Assembly (NCBI GenBank): GCA_944320885.1
Contig: CALUJE010000010.1
Location: forward strand, 30,391 to 94,390
Length of the DNA stretch: 64,000 nucleotides
Direction of reading: 5' to 3'
Origin: an uncultured Phocaeicola sp.
GTDB taxonomy: Bacteria; Bacteroidota; Bacteroidia; Bacteroidales; Bacteroidaceae
The number at the start of each line of letters is the position of its first letter. The first letter of the stretch is position 1. The position numbers were made by a program, and so were the translations under genes. Of this stretch, positions 9,746 to 18,518 are shown piece after piece. Under the pieces are notes generated by a model. It saw only the letters and a list, made by a program, of their open reading frames with translations. It was not told the DNA's origin and searched no databases.

Positions 9746-11427
9746 AACAAGCTTTTACGTTTTGCCAATGTATCGTAGTTATTCTTCACATCGGTCCAAT
9801 CAACTTTCTTAGTCGGATCGATACCGTTGATATACTTTTCTATATTGGTGTAACCGTCTCCGTTGCAGTCTTTCACAGCATCGGTCGGATCATTTGGATT
9901 CAATCCATATTTGATTTCCCATGCATCGGGCATACCGTCATTATCAGAATCTACCACCGGAGTTCCTTTATATTCAGGCAATCCGCCAACCTGACTGGGA
10001 TGAGTAATGATACCGTTCTTATAAGAATCTGCAGGCAAACGTCTCTTAACATAAGGACTGGCAAACTCTTTTGCATCTTCTGCATAAACGACTTTTCCTG
10101 TTTTTACAGTCTTTATTACACGTGTATCTACTGCATCACGCTTGGGGAATGTCGCACCAACATTCTCCAGAACATAATTATATGCCTCTTTTGCCGGCAT
10201 GATAGTTACGTTTGGCATAGGGAATGGCTTATCCATACGGATTTCTCCCCAACGTTCTTCGGGCACAGCACCGCTACCTATCTGAACTCCACCGGCCCAG
10301 TTGTCTTTCGTTACCTTATCATTACCCCAGACAACGTTGCCGTCTACATAAGCCTTTCCATAAGTATCCTTATTTTCTTTGGCTCTTCCGGAATCCAGTT
10401 TTACGATACGGTAACTGATAGGTTTTCCTACCGGAGTGATAGGTCCCGGTTTGAAGTTATTATTGATAATATTCAACCGGCTTGTATGATCACCTCCGTC
10501 AACCGAACGGTTCCACCAGTTAAAGGTCACATTATTCACAAAATTAAAATCCTCGTTCATGCCGATAGAACAGTTACGGCTGATGTTTGATGCAAACAGA
10601 TTACGTGCAAACATACAATTATGTCCTCCTATGGTAGCACCAAAGGCATGATTGTACATATCCAATGCTTCAGAGAATATAGAATTCTGAATGGTTATAT
10701 TTACAGTAGGAAGCTTCTCACCCTTATTTGTCTTCGGATCACGGTTGTATACATGGCGATACATTGACATGTTTTCATCCAGTCCCCATGAAGCAGACAC
10801 ATGGTCTATCATAATATTTCCTACACCGTTTCCTCCGAGCGCATCATCACGAAAAGCAACATCCGTGGCTCCACGACGGAAACGCATATGACGGATAACC
10901 ACATCATGTGTATCTATCAGGAAAGATGCACCGGTAACACAGATACCGTCACCCGGAGCGGTCTGTCCGGCAATGGTTACGTAAGGAGCACGAAGATTGA
11001 TAGGACTTTTCAATTCAATTACTCCCGATACATTAAATACAATTATACGTGCACCACCGGTTTCACATGCTTCACGGAAAGACCCGGGTCCGCGATCATT
11101 CAGGTTTGTTACCACCAGAACTTTTCCGCCACGTCCTCCGGGAGTATATGCACCACCACCTTCAGCACCGGGAAAAGCAGGAATTTCCGCTTTTAACAAG
11201 TCTGATGGCTTTGAGGCCCAAGGTTTATACGGACGTCCGTTTATAGCTTCCTGCTCAACGATTGGCAAGGCTTTTGCCCATGCTTCATCCGAGAGGCGTT
11301 CTATTTCTGCCTGCTGACGCTCCGCACGCGCCTTAACAGAGTCAGGTATCACCGGATACTGCGCCATCAACGGCAATACACATACAGAGAAAGCTGCAGT
11401 ACTTACCAGTGTCTTTACGTTTTTCAT
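9742..11427 (-). CDS. Secreted pectate lyase-like protein (PL1 family)
   Basis: This 561-residue protein has a signal peptide (ending LMAQ, residue 22). The catalytic beta-helix starts near residue 82 with FPGAEGGGAYTPGGRGGKV and LNDRGPGSFREAC, hallmarks of Bacteroidetes PL1-type pectate lyases. It continues through VTIAGQTAPGDGICV, HDVVIRHMRFRRG and IMIDHVSASWGLDENMS, the region where PL1 enzymes hold calcium-binding Asp and catalytic Arg. The C-terminal end carries a calcium-binding repeat (DSDNDGMPDAWEIKYGLNPND, then DCNGDGYTNIEKYING). PL1 enzymes cleave polygalacturonate by beta-elimination. It overlaps the downstream beta-helix gene by 4 bp and lies 152 bp after the GH2 gene in the same operon. 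Family is firm; exact substrate (homogalacturonan or an RG region) is open. Confidence 0.88.
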   Translation of the reverse strand: MKNVKTLVSTAAFSVCVLPLMAQYPVIPDSVKARAERQQAEIERLSDEAWAKALPIVEQEAINGRPYKPWASKPSDLLKAEIPAFPGAEGGGAYTPGGRGGKVLVVTNLNDRGPGSFREACETGGARIIVFNVSGVIELKSPINLRAPYVTIAGQTAPGDGICVTGASFLIDTHDVVIRHMRFRRGATDVAFRDDALGGNGVGNIMIDHVSASWGLDENMSMYRHVYNRDPKTNKGEKLPTVNITIQNSIFSEALDMYNHAFGATIGGHNCMFARNLFASNISRNCSIGMNEDFNFVNNVTFNWWNRSVDGGDHTSRLNIINNNFKPGPITPVGKPISYRIVKLDSGRAKENKDTYGKAYVDGNVVWGNDKVTKDNWAGGVQIGSGAVPEERWGEIRMDKPFPMPNVTIMPAKEAYNYVLENVGATFPKRDAVDTRVIKTVKTGKVVYAEDAKEFASPYVKRRLPADSYKNGIITHPSQVGGLPEYKGTPVVDSDNDGMPDAWEIKYGLNPNDPTDAVKDCNGDGYTNIEKYINGIDPTKKVDWTDVKNNYDTLAKRKSLL

Positions 11428-11529
11428 AGATTTATTGTTTTTAGTTATTAAATTGATTGATTTATTGGTTAGAATATAACAAGAGTATTATAGTTTAATC
11501 GGAATAAGTTAAATAATATTATACCATAA

Positions 11530-11563
11530 CGGATGCATAGGGAGTCTCCTCCGTATGCATCCG
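11530..11563 (-). other. Intercistronic hairpin between the GH2 and pectate lyase genes
   Basis: Arms CGGATGCATA (11530-11539) and TATGCATCCG (11554-11563) are a perfect 10-bp inverted repeat, with further pairing inside. No T-run follows on the minus strand, so it is more likely an RNA processing or stability element than a terminator. It sits just past the GH2 stop. Confidence 0.5.
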
Positions 11564-11578
11564 CAACTAAAAATATCC

Positions 11579-14200
11579 TTATTTAGTTATACCAAACTCA
11601 CGTTGCTGTTGATCTACTTCATCCAACATCTTTCTTTTTTCTTCTTCAGTAAACTGTTGCTTTTTGCTTTCTTTTACAACCTGTCCGTTTTTCTCTACCG
11701 CAGGCATTTCTTCTTCTGAGTAACAGAAGGGAAGAGAAGCAGGAACACTTTCAAATTCAATTTCAGCCGGAGTCGGCGCTTGTGTTCCTTCAAACTGTAC
11801 GCGGGCATGTATCTTTATTTTACCTGCCTTGCGGGTTGAACGAACCAGTATCGGAGCTGAGCCCCACTCTACCGCACGCGGATTGGCATTAATATTTTCA
11901 TCACCGATAATAACACCTTCACCCTCTATGGTAAACACTATATTTTCTTTTGCCAAACGGCGTACATGTCCCAAATCGTCGGTAACTTCAGCTATCACCA
12001 CAATAAAGTCCGAACCGTCGGCTATCAGTTGATGTTGTTTCTCGGCCACGCGCAAACGCAACTTTGTGGAACGACGTGAAGGCATCTTCTTCGTACTGCA
12101 AACTACACGTCCGTCAATGATTCCTTCGGCATACATATTTACCATCTGCCAGTTACGTTCAGTATAACTGTGCTGACGTGCTTCCCAGAAATCCCATACA
12201 TTTTTAAATACTACAGGAGCATTCGGCATGTGTCCCTGTTTGTGCTCTACCGGAAGAATCCACTCCTTGGTTCCATCATACATGGATAATCTCACAGAAT
12301 CACAGTTGCTGAATACCACAACATCCGCATCAGAGAACTGAGTCATTTCATGCATGATATACACCATCGGACCACTTTCGGCAGTAGGATGTTTCAAATC
12401 GGCTGGCGACTGACTTCTGAACATATAATATGCATATTTGGGCTGACGGAAGCAGTCGAATATACCTCCCCAATACGGATCGGGATGATAACCGCGCTGA
12501 TGATCGAACGGATGCCACTGCGCTCCACCGATAAACTTACCCGTTGTGCGGAACAGACCGTCGTATGTTTTTGCAAGCGAAAGTGCCTGTACTTTCTGAG
12601 GACGCTCGCCCCAGCTGCGTGAAGCACGGTTGTCGTTATTATGAGCATACCAGTCATCTACATTCTCACCAAACTCACGCGTAAAAATACATTGTTCAGG
12701 AGCATCAGCCTTTTCATCATCTCCCGGCCATCCGTATACCACATCGTAATTGTCCTTTACACCGGCCGAATGCACATCAGCAGCTGCAACCGGACGTCCC
12801 GGATAAGGATATTCATCTTTGGTAATCTGCAACGCCTGCAATGCGAAATCAAGCGGATATCTTGTTTCATTCAAAATCGGTTCCCACATCAATACAGACG
12901 GATGATTGCGGTCACGACGGATAATATTGCGTGTATTCTCATGAACACGCTCTGCAAATATAGGCTTCTTGTTCCAGAACTGCCATCCGGGAGTTGCTAC
13001 AATAACAAACAGACCCAACTCATCACATGCATCCATAAAAGCAGGATCCTGCGGATAGTGTGCTACTCGTATAATCGTACATCCGGCATCACGAAGTAAA
13101 CGTGCATCACGCCATTGCTGTGAATTGGGAACAGCATTGCCCACATACGCAAAATCCTGATGTCTGTTGGCACCAACTAACTGTCCGTATGGCTTTCCGT
13201 TCAGGAAGAATCCTTTCTTTCCGTCAAACTCGAACCAACGTATGCCCACACGGGTTATACCTCCATCTATTGAACGGCCATTCTCCTTGATACGCGATTC
13301 TACTCTATATAAATAAGGTGAATTCGGTGACCATAAATTAGGATTCTTCACTACTATCTTCTGCATTACCGTCTGGTCAGCTCCTGCATTCAAGGTTATC
13401 TTTTCAGATACTTTTTTTACAATCTTGCCATCGGCATCGGTAAGTGTCGTTTCAACCGTTACCTTACGGCTTCTCTCCGAACTGTTCTTCACATTTGTAT
13501 TTACATATACATCTGCATTCTGCTCCGAAAGGTTATCAAAATGAACAAAGACACCTCCATCGGCTACCTTGTTTGCTTCGATGGCATCAGTAATGGCTAC
13601 CTGTGATTTTCCAATCATCCATACGTCACGATAGATTCCTCCATGATAAGCAAAGTCAAGTGTATATTGCGTTTTTCCAGGAGGATAATCCTTATCATCA
13701 CTGTTATCGGCCATGACTGCTATCACACATTTGTCACCAGCCTTGACTCCAGCTTCCGTAAGTGATACCGTTACAGGTAAATATCCTCCCAAATGTTCTT
13801 TTACCAGATTTCCGTTCACATAAATTTTCTGCTTACCCATAATAGCCTCAAAATGAATCAGCACTTCCATACCGTCCATTTCGGCAGGCACTGTAAAATG
13901 TTTACGATACCAGGCTATTCCCTGATAATTACGGCAACCGCTAGCTTCAGCAGGCATCAGTTGTACACTGTGAGGAGTAGAAACCACTTCCCATGTCTTA
14001 TCATCAAAGTCTGCCTTTTCAGCTCCTTTTACATCACCGCGGAAAAAGCGCCATCCGGGATTGAAGTTGTAAACCATTCGTCCGCTGCCTTCCAAAGGAA
14101 TAAATCCGGCGACAGAGACCTCTTGTTGTGATGAAACTCCCTGCGCAAACGATAGCAACGGGAGTAATGTCAGAATAAGGGTTAACGCAATGTTTTTCAT
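11579..14200 (-). CDS. Secreted GH2-family glycoside hydrolase (beta-galactosidase/beta-glucuronidase type)
   Basis: This 873-residue enzyme has a signal peptide ending SFAQ (residue 19). The GH2 order is clear: N-terminal sugar-binding sandwich (about 40-200; WYRKHFTVPAEMDGMEVLIHFEAIMG and GGIYRDVWMIG), immunoglobulin-like domain (about 205-310), then TIM barrel with GIRWFEFDGKKGFFLNGKPYGQLVGANRHQDF. The acid/base sits in SVLMWEPILNETRYP, and the nucleophile is probably the Glu in CIFTREFGENVDDW. A C-terminal Ig-like extension and a Lys/Glu-rich tail follow (EEEKRKMLDEVDQQQREF). It is the promoter-proximal gene of the pectin locus, with a full promoter 16 bp upstream of the expected transcript start. 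GH2 enzymes remove beta-linked Gal, GlcA/GalA or Man, or alpha-L-arabinopyranose; which one is not visible. Confidence 0.9.
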   Translation of the reverse strand: MKNIALTLILTLLPLLSFAQGVSSQQEVSVAGFIPLEGSGRMVYNFNPGWRFFRGDVKGAEKADFDDKTWEVVSTPHSVQLMPAEASGCRNYQGIAWYRKHFTVPAEMDGMEVLIHFEAIMGKQKIYVNGNLVKEHLGGYLPVTVSLTEAGVKAGDKCVIAVMADNSDDKDYPPGKTQYTLDFAYHGGIYRDVWMIGKSQVAITDAIEANKVADGGVFVHFDNLSEQNADVYVNTNVKNSSERSRKVTVETTLTDADGKIVKKVSEKITLNAGADQTVMQKIVVKNPNLWSPNSPYLYRVESRIKENGRSIDGGITRVGIRWFEFDGKKGFFLNGKPYGQLVGANRHQDFAYVGNAVPNSQQWRDARLLRDAGCTIIRVAHYPQDPAFMDACDELGLFVIVATPGWQFWNKKPIFAERVHENTRNIIRRDRNHPSVLMWEPILNETRYPLDFALQALQITKDEYPYPGRPVAAADVHSAGVKDNYDVVYGWPGDDEKADAPEQCIFTREFGENVDDWYAHNNDNRASRSWGERPQKVQALSLAKTYDGLFRTTGKFIGGAQWHPFDHQRGYHPDPYWGGIFDCFRQPKYAYYMFRSQSPADLKHPTAESGPMVYIMHEMTQFSDADVVVFSNCDSVRLSMYDGTKEWILPVEHKQGHMPNAPVVFKNVWDFWEARQHSYTERNWQMVNMYAEGIIDGRVVCSTKKMPSRRSTKLRLRVAEKQHQLIADGSDFIVVIAEVTDDLGHVRRLAKENIVFTIEGEGVIIGDENINANPRAVEWGSAPILVRSTRKAGKIKIHARVQFEGTQAPTPAEIEFESVPASLPFCYSEEEMPAVEKNGQVVKESKKQQFTEEEKRKMLDEVDQQQREFGITK

Positions 14201-14222
14201 ATATATGTAGCTTATTTTTGTG

Positions 14223-14253
14223 CAAAAGTAAACATTTTGAAGCAGTATTCAAA
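14223..14253 (-). promoter_or_regulatory. Bacteroides-type promoter for the GH2-pectate lyase operon
   Basis: Read on the minus strand: TTTG (14253-14250), 19 bp, then TACTTTTG (14230-14223), matching both the -33 and -7 elements. The start would fall near 14216, 16 bp before the ATG. It is divergent from the isochorismatase promoter. Confidence 0.75.
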
Positions 14254-14347
14254 CTTTTGACAAGTTTCACAAGCAAAAACCTCAGCGATAGCTTTATCAA
14301 GCATAGAATCTTTACTCAATAAGAAGCAAGCATCCGGTCAAAAACTA

Positions 14348-14355
14348 TATATTTG
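14348..14355 (+). promoter_or_regulatory. Probable -7 element for the isochorismatase-family gene
   Basis: TATATTTG matches TAnnTTTG and predicts a start about 22 bp before the ATG at 14384. No matching -33 sequence was found. Confidence 0.45.
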
Positions 14356-14383
14356 CAGACGTATAAACTTAACATACTGATTT

Positions 14384-14902
14384 ATGAAGATTCTTATTGT
14401 AGTCGACATGCAACATGACTTTATTGACGGTGCACTGGGTAGTCCTGAAGCCCGTTCCATTGTTGATGCCGTTATTTATAAAATTGACAAGCGGATTTCT
14501 GAAGGTTATAAGGTTATTTATACTAAAGATACGCATTATACTGACTACCTTGAAACTCAGGAAGGAAGACATTTGCCGGTAGCACATTGTATTAAAGATA
14601 CTCCCGGATGGAATATTCCTGAAAAATTATGGAGAGAAGGGGCTGTAGTAATAGAAAAGAACGGATTCGGTTCCTGGGAACTTGCAGAATCACTGGCAAA
14701 AGAAAAAGATATTGAATCCATTGAACTGATAGGAGTATGTACAGACATTTGTGTAATCAGCAATGCACTTCTATTAAAAGCACGAATGCCCGAAGTTCCT
14801 GTTTATGTAGATGCATCATGCTGTGCCGGAGTAACGAAAGAAAGCCACCACAATGCCCTCAATGCAATGAAACAATGCCAGATTAATGTAATAAACGAAT
14901 AA
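14384..14902 (+). CDS. Isochorismatase/nicotinamidase-family cysteine hydrolase
   Basis: This 172-residue cytoplasmic protein has no signal peptide. The catalytic Asp-Lys-Cys triad of the family is visible: Asp8 in LIVVDMQHDF, Lys92 in VIEKNGFGSW, and Cys123 in GVCTDICVISNALLLKA. Possible metal ligands typical of nicotinamidases are present (Asp49 and His51 in KDTHYTDYLETQEGRHLP, plus His63 and His68). The length fits a small nicotinamidase-like amidohydrolase, which would deamidate nicotinamide for NAD salvage, but related members hydrolyse other amides. It stands alone, divergent from the pectin operon and separated from the next SusC by a structured 344-bp leader. Family call is strong, substrate uncertain. 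Confidence 0.88.
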   Translation: MKILIVVDMQHDFIDGALGSPEARSIVDAVIYKIDKRISEGYKVIYTKDTHYTDYLETQEGRHLPVAHCIKDTPGWNIPEKLWREGAVVIEKNGFGSWELAESLAKEKDIESIELIGVCTDICVISNALLLKARMPEVPVYVDASCCAGVTKESHHNALNAMKQCQINVINE

Positions 14903-14977
14903 TGTAAAACCATAAATATTGATTAATCCTGCACATCAAGTCTCTTAATAATTATCATTTATCTCATATAGCATAAA

Positions 14978-15022
14978 TTTTCCAATTGCTATTTCATTCT
15001 ATTGGAAAGGGAAGAGCCTTTC
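14978..15022 (+). other. Two overlapping, mutually exclusive small hairpins in the SusC leader region
   Basis: TTTCCAAT (14979-14986) can pair with ATTGGAAA (15001-15008). GAAAGG (15005-15010) can instead pair with CCTTTC (15017-15022). The shared bases 15005-15008 mean only one stem can form. The arms are short (8 and 6 bp). The 344-bp gap between 14902 and 15246 holds this, the palindrome at 15059-15090, and no convincing gene. Confidence 0.35.
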
Positions 15023-15058
15023 ATTATCGGCAATTTTTCTATTCCCATTACAAAATAT

Positions 15059-15090
15059 TATTCAAAAACGGCAATTGCCGTTTTTGAATA
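15059..15090. promoter_or_regulatory. 32-bp perfect palindrome upstream of the SusC-SusD-thioredoxin operon
   Basis: The half-site TATTCAAAAACGGCAA is followed at once by its exact complement, with no spacer. It lies 156 bp before the SusC start and is flanked by a weak -7-like TACTTTCG. As RNA it could fold as A5CGGC-AATT-GCCGT5, the form of a bidirectional terminator for the preceding hydrolase gene. As DNA it could be a dimeric operator. The sequence alone does not decide. Confidence 0.6.
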
Positions 15091-15245
15091 TACTTTCGTT
15101 ATCCATATTACATCTTTTTTTCATTCTTTTGCTTACACGAAGCTAGTAAAGATGAGTAAACAGGCCCCAAATCAAATGCCATTAAACACAACTCTTATTA
15201 CATAGCGAGAAAGAAAAATGATTATCAACCTCAAAAGATGCAAGT

Positions 15246-18200
15246 ATGGAAAAAGACACATCACACTCCATCTGGCTACAAGCCTCACACCTGTTACTGC
15301 TGGCCATGCTATTTCTTTTCATGAGCCCAGCTTATGCACAAACCAACCGTACCATTCATGGTATTGTAGTTGACGAAAACAATGAGCCTCTGCCCGCTGC
15401 TCACGTAAAACAAGTAAGTGAAAATCCCAAAGGCTCAATTGCCGCTATCATTACAGACATTCAGGGACATTTCAGCCTCACTCTACCCAACAATGCCAAG
15501 GAAATTGAAGTTTCTTATCTGGGTTATGAAACCCAACGGGTAAAGCTAACCGCCAATACCGAATATCACATTTCACTTAAACCTGCAACAGAACTGCTTA
15601 ATGAAGTTGTTGTAACCGGTTATCAGACTATATCCAAGGAACGTACTACCGGAGCTTTTTCAAAAATTGACAGCAAAAAGCTGGAAACTCAACGTATTAA
15701 TGATGTAAGTTCCATGCTTGAAGGACATGTTGCCGGATACAGTGACGGAAAGATACGTGGTGTCACTTCCATGAACGGACTGACTACTCCGCTTTATGTC
15801 ATAGACGGATTCCCGGTAGAAAAAACAACCAACGACGGATATGGTAACTGGATTGAAAGCGTTCCTGACCTTAATCCGGAAGATATAGAAAGCATCACGG
15901 TTCTGAAAGATGCCGCAGCTACTTCTATATACGGTGCACGCGCAGCCAATGGCGTCGTAGTTATCACTACCAAAAGAGCTAAAAAAGATGAATTCAACAT
16001 TTCATTCTCTGCAACACTCACCGTTCAGCCCTACGATGCTTATCCCGAGAAATACCTGGCCAATTCTGCAACAATGGTAGAACTTGAACGTGAATGGGCT
16101 CGTCAGAATCCAAAACTCCAAGGAGAGAACGCACGTGCCAACGCACAAACAACATTGGACAATATGACTTACCAAAGTCTTGGAATACGCAATCTGTTGA
16201 ATTATTATGCCGGTCATATCACTCAAGAACAACTTGAAAATAATTTGAATGAGTTGGCCTCACAAGGATACCGCTACTATCGCGATGTAGAAAAATACGG
16301 GAAACGTAATCCTTTCTCACAACAGTATAACTTGAGTATCGGAAAAGGTTCAGAAAAGAACACATTCAATGCTTCGATCTCTTATCAGGACAATCAATTG
16401 GAAGACAAATATTCTGAAAACCGTACCATAGGTATCAATTTGCAGAATTCTGCCAAAATCACCTCATGGCTTACATTGGAAGTCGGCACTTACCTGAACT
16501 ATGGAAGAGGTACAACTCAAACCTATGACCTGCTTTCACCGGGATTTACCTATATGCCTTACAACGGACTGGTTAATGCTGACGGAACATATTATACCAA
16601 CACAGAGGAAGACCGATACAGCCTGTACAACCTGAATATTCTTCATAACAACGGACTTTATAACCTTGACATCACTCCACTGGATGAAATCAAGATGAAC
16701 CAGACCAAAAACAAGGATTTCAGTAACAGAACCTTTGCACGCCTGACTTTCCGTTTTACCGACTGGCTGAAATACACAGCTTCTTTCCAGTATGAATATG
16801 CTGAATACAAGACCGAACAGCTCAAAGACAAGAATTCATATGAAGTACGCAACAATGTCAATACATTCTCTACATCAAACAATGACGGTACTTCTACTTT
16901 TGCCATGCCCTACGGAAACATTTATTTCACATCGGCCAATACGACTCACGCCTATAACTTCCGCCAACAGCTGGATTTCAGCAAAACCTTTGCGGGAGTA
17001 CACGATGTTACCATGATTCTGGGTACTGAAACCCGTGAGAATAAAATGGATTACAGTGACCGCACTCTTTACAACTACGACCCACAGTTACTGACCTATT
17101 CACTGATAGATGCCAACCAGCTTAGCAATTTCCGCGGACAATGGGGATACGCCTCATTTTATCAGAACAACTTTGCCTACATCCGTCAGCTGGTCAACAG
17201 ATATGTCTCCGTTTACAGCAACGCAGCATATACTTATGACGGCAAATATACACTGAGCGGAAGTATCCGCTGGGATAAGACAAACCTGTTCTCCACCGGC
17301 TCCAAATATCAGAAACGTCCTATCTGGTCAGTAGGTGCCGGATGGAATATTGACAAGGAAAAATTCTTCAATGTATCATGGGTAAACATGCTGAAGTTCC
17401 GTGCCAGCTATGGTATCGGTGGTAACATTGCCAAGAATTCAGCTCCTTATATGATTGCAAGCTATAGCAACAATAATCAAGTGGGAGGTATTCAGGGAAT
17501 CATCTCCAGCCGCCCGAATCCTAATTTGCGTTGGGAAAAAACCACAACCCTGAACGTCGGTTTTGACTTCGCTCTCTTAGGTAATCGTCTGAATGGTTCT
17601 ATTGAATATTATAACAAGCGCGGAACTGATTTATTGGCAAACACCAACGGTGTTCCTACTGAAGGATGGGGATACAGTACCTACTCTATCAACAATGGAA
17701 AAATGACCAACCAAGGTTTTGAGCTTACCCTGTCGGGTGACATCATACGTAGCAATGACTGGAACTGGAATGTAAGCGGTGTGTTGGGATACAACAAGAA
17801 CAAAGTAACCTATATCAACATAGAAGCACCGGTTTCTTTTCTGGTCATTGATTATCCTACAGCTTATCCACGCGTAGGAAAACCATACAACGCCATCTAC
17901 GGATATCGTTGGGCCGGACTGAGCGAGAACGGAACGCCTCAGGTTTATGACGCGGAAGGTAATCTATACACCGACATGACTCCGAGCGAAATAGAAGACC
18001 TTGTATATCTGGGAACTACCGTACCCGTCTATAATGGATCTATCAGCACGAACCTACGCTGGAAGAACTGGGAACTGGCCGCTCAGATTTTATTTGAAGG
18101 AGGGCACAAGATGCGTAATACCAATACTGCATACATAGCTTCGGGCATGGGACCGGTAAGCAAGGATATTGAAAACCGTTGGAAAGAACCGGGTGACGAA

Positions 18201-18500
18201 GCTCATACCGATATTCCACGATATATCTCAACAGAAAGTGAATTATATAACTACAATTACCAAAGCATGTATGAATATTCATCAGTAAATGTAATTGATG
18301 CAACCAACTGGCGCCTGAAAAATCTGTCACTGACTTATCGTATTCCGTCAAACGTATGCAACAAGCTTTACCTGAAAAACGCACGCATCATGCTGGGTAT
18401 GGAAAATGTGTTCACCATTGCCAAGAGCAGCAATGCCAAATATCTGTTGGGCGGATATGCCAGTCCCAATTATTTATGTGGTATTTATCTAAACTTTTAA
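15246..18500 (+). CDS. SusC-family TonB-dependent outer-membrane receptor
   Basis: This intact 1084-residue receptor has a signal peptide ending PAYAQ (about residue 32), a carboxypeptidase-regulatory-like domain (about 35-120; RTIHGIVVDENNEPLPAAHV, YLGYETQRV), and a TonB-box-like ELLNEVVVTGYQ near 125. The plug (about 135-250) has SMLEGHVAGYSDGKIRGV, TPLYVIDGFPVE and VLKDAAATSIYGARAANGVVVITTK. A 22-strand-type barrel runs to GIYLNF with terminal Phe. It is the first gene of a three-gene operon with a SusD (18-bp gap) and a TlpA-like lipoprotein. It differs clearly from the SusC pair at 1-6.5 kb, for example in plug wording, so it probably has a different ligand, which cannot be read from the sequence. 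Confidence 0.95.
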   Translation: MEKDTSHSIWLQASHLLLLAMLFLFMSPAYAQTNRTIHGIVVDENNEPLPAAHVKQVSENPKGSIAAIITDIQGHFSLTLPNNAKEIEVSYLGYETQRVKLTANTEYHISLKPATELLNEVVVTGYQTISKERTTGAFSKIDSKKLETQRINDVSSMLEGHVAGYSDGKIRGVTSMNGLTTPLYVIDGFPVEKTTNDGYGNWIESVPDLNPEDIESITVLKDAAATSIYGARAANGVVVITTKRAKKDEFNISFSATLTVQPYDAYPEKYLANSATMVELEREWARQNPKLQGENARANAQTTLDNMTYQSLGIRNLLNYYAGHITQEQLENNLNELASQGYRYYRDVEKYGKRNPFSQQYNLSIGKGSEKNTFNASISYQDNQLEDKYSENRTIGINLQNSAKITSWLTLEVGTYLNYGRGTTQTYDLLSPGFTYMPYNGLVNADGTYYTNTEEDRYSLYNLNILHNNGLYNLDITPLDEIKMNQTKNKDFSNRTFARLTFRFTDWLKYTASFQYEYAEYKTEQLKDKNSYEVRNNVNTFSTSNNDGTSTFAMPYGNIYFTSANTTHAYNFRQQLDFSKTFAGVHDVTMILGTETRENKMDYSDRTLYNYDPQLLTYSLIDANQLSNFRGQWGYASFYQNNFAYIRQLVNRYVSVYSNAAYTYDGKYTLSGSIRWDKTNLFSTGSKYQKRPIWSVGAGWNIDKEKFFNVSWVNMLKFRASYGIGGNIAKNSAPYMIASYSNNNQVGGIQGIISSRPNPNLRWEKTTTLNVGFDFALLGNRLNGSIEYYNKRGTDLLANTNGVPTEGWGYSTYSINNGKMTNQGFELTLSGDIIRSNDWNWNVSGVLGYNKNKVTYINIEAPVSFLVIDYPTAYPRVGKPYNAIYGYRWAGLSENGTPQVYDAEGNLYTDMTPSEIEDLVYLGTTVPVYNGSISTNLRWKNWELAAQILFEGGHKMRNTNTAYIASGMGPVSKDIENRWKEPGDEAHTDIPRYISTESELYNYNYQSMYEYSSVNVIDATNWRLKNLSLTYRIPSNVCNKLYLKNARIMLGMENVFTIAKSSNAKYLLGGYASPNYLCGIYLNF

Positions 18501-18518
18501 CCCGTCATTCTTAATAAC

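Noticed and set aside
15002..15205. 67-codon plus-strand frame upstream of SusC
   Set aside because: It runs through the perfect palindrome and hairpins, and has no recognisable protein feature.
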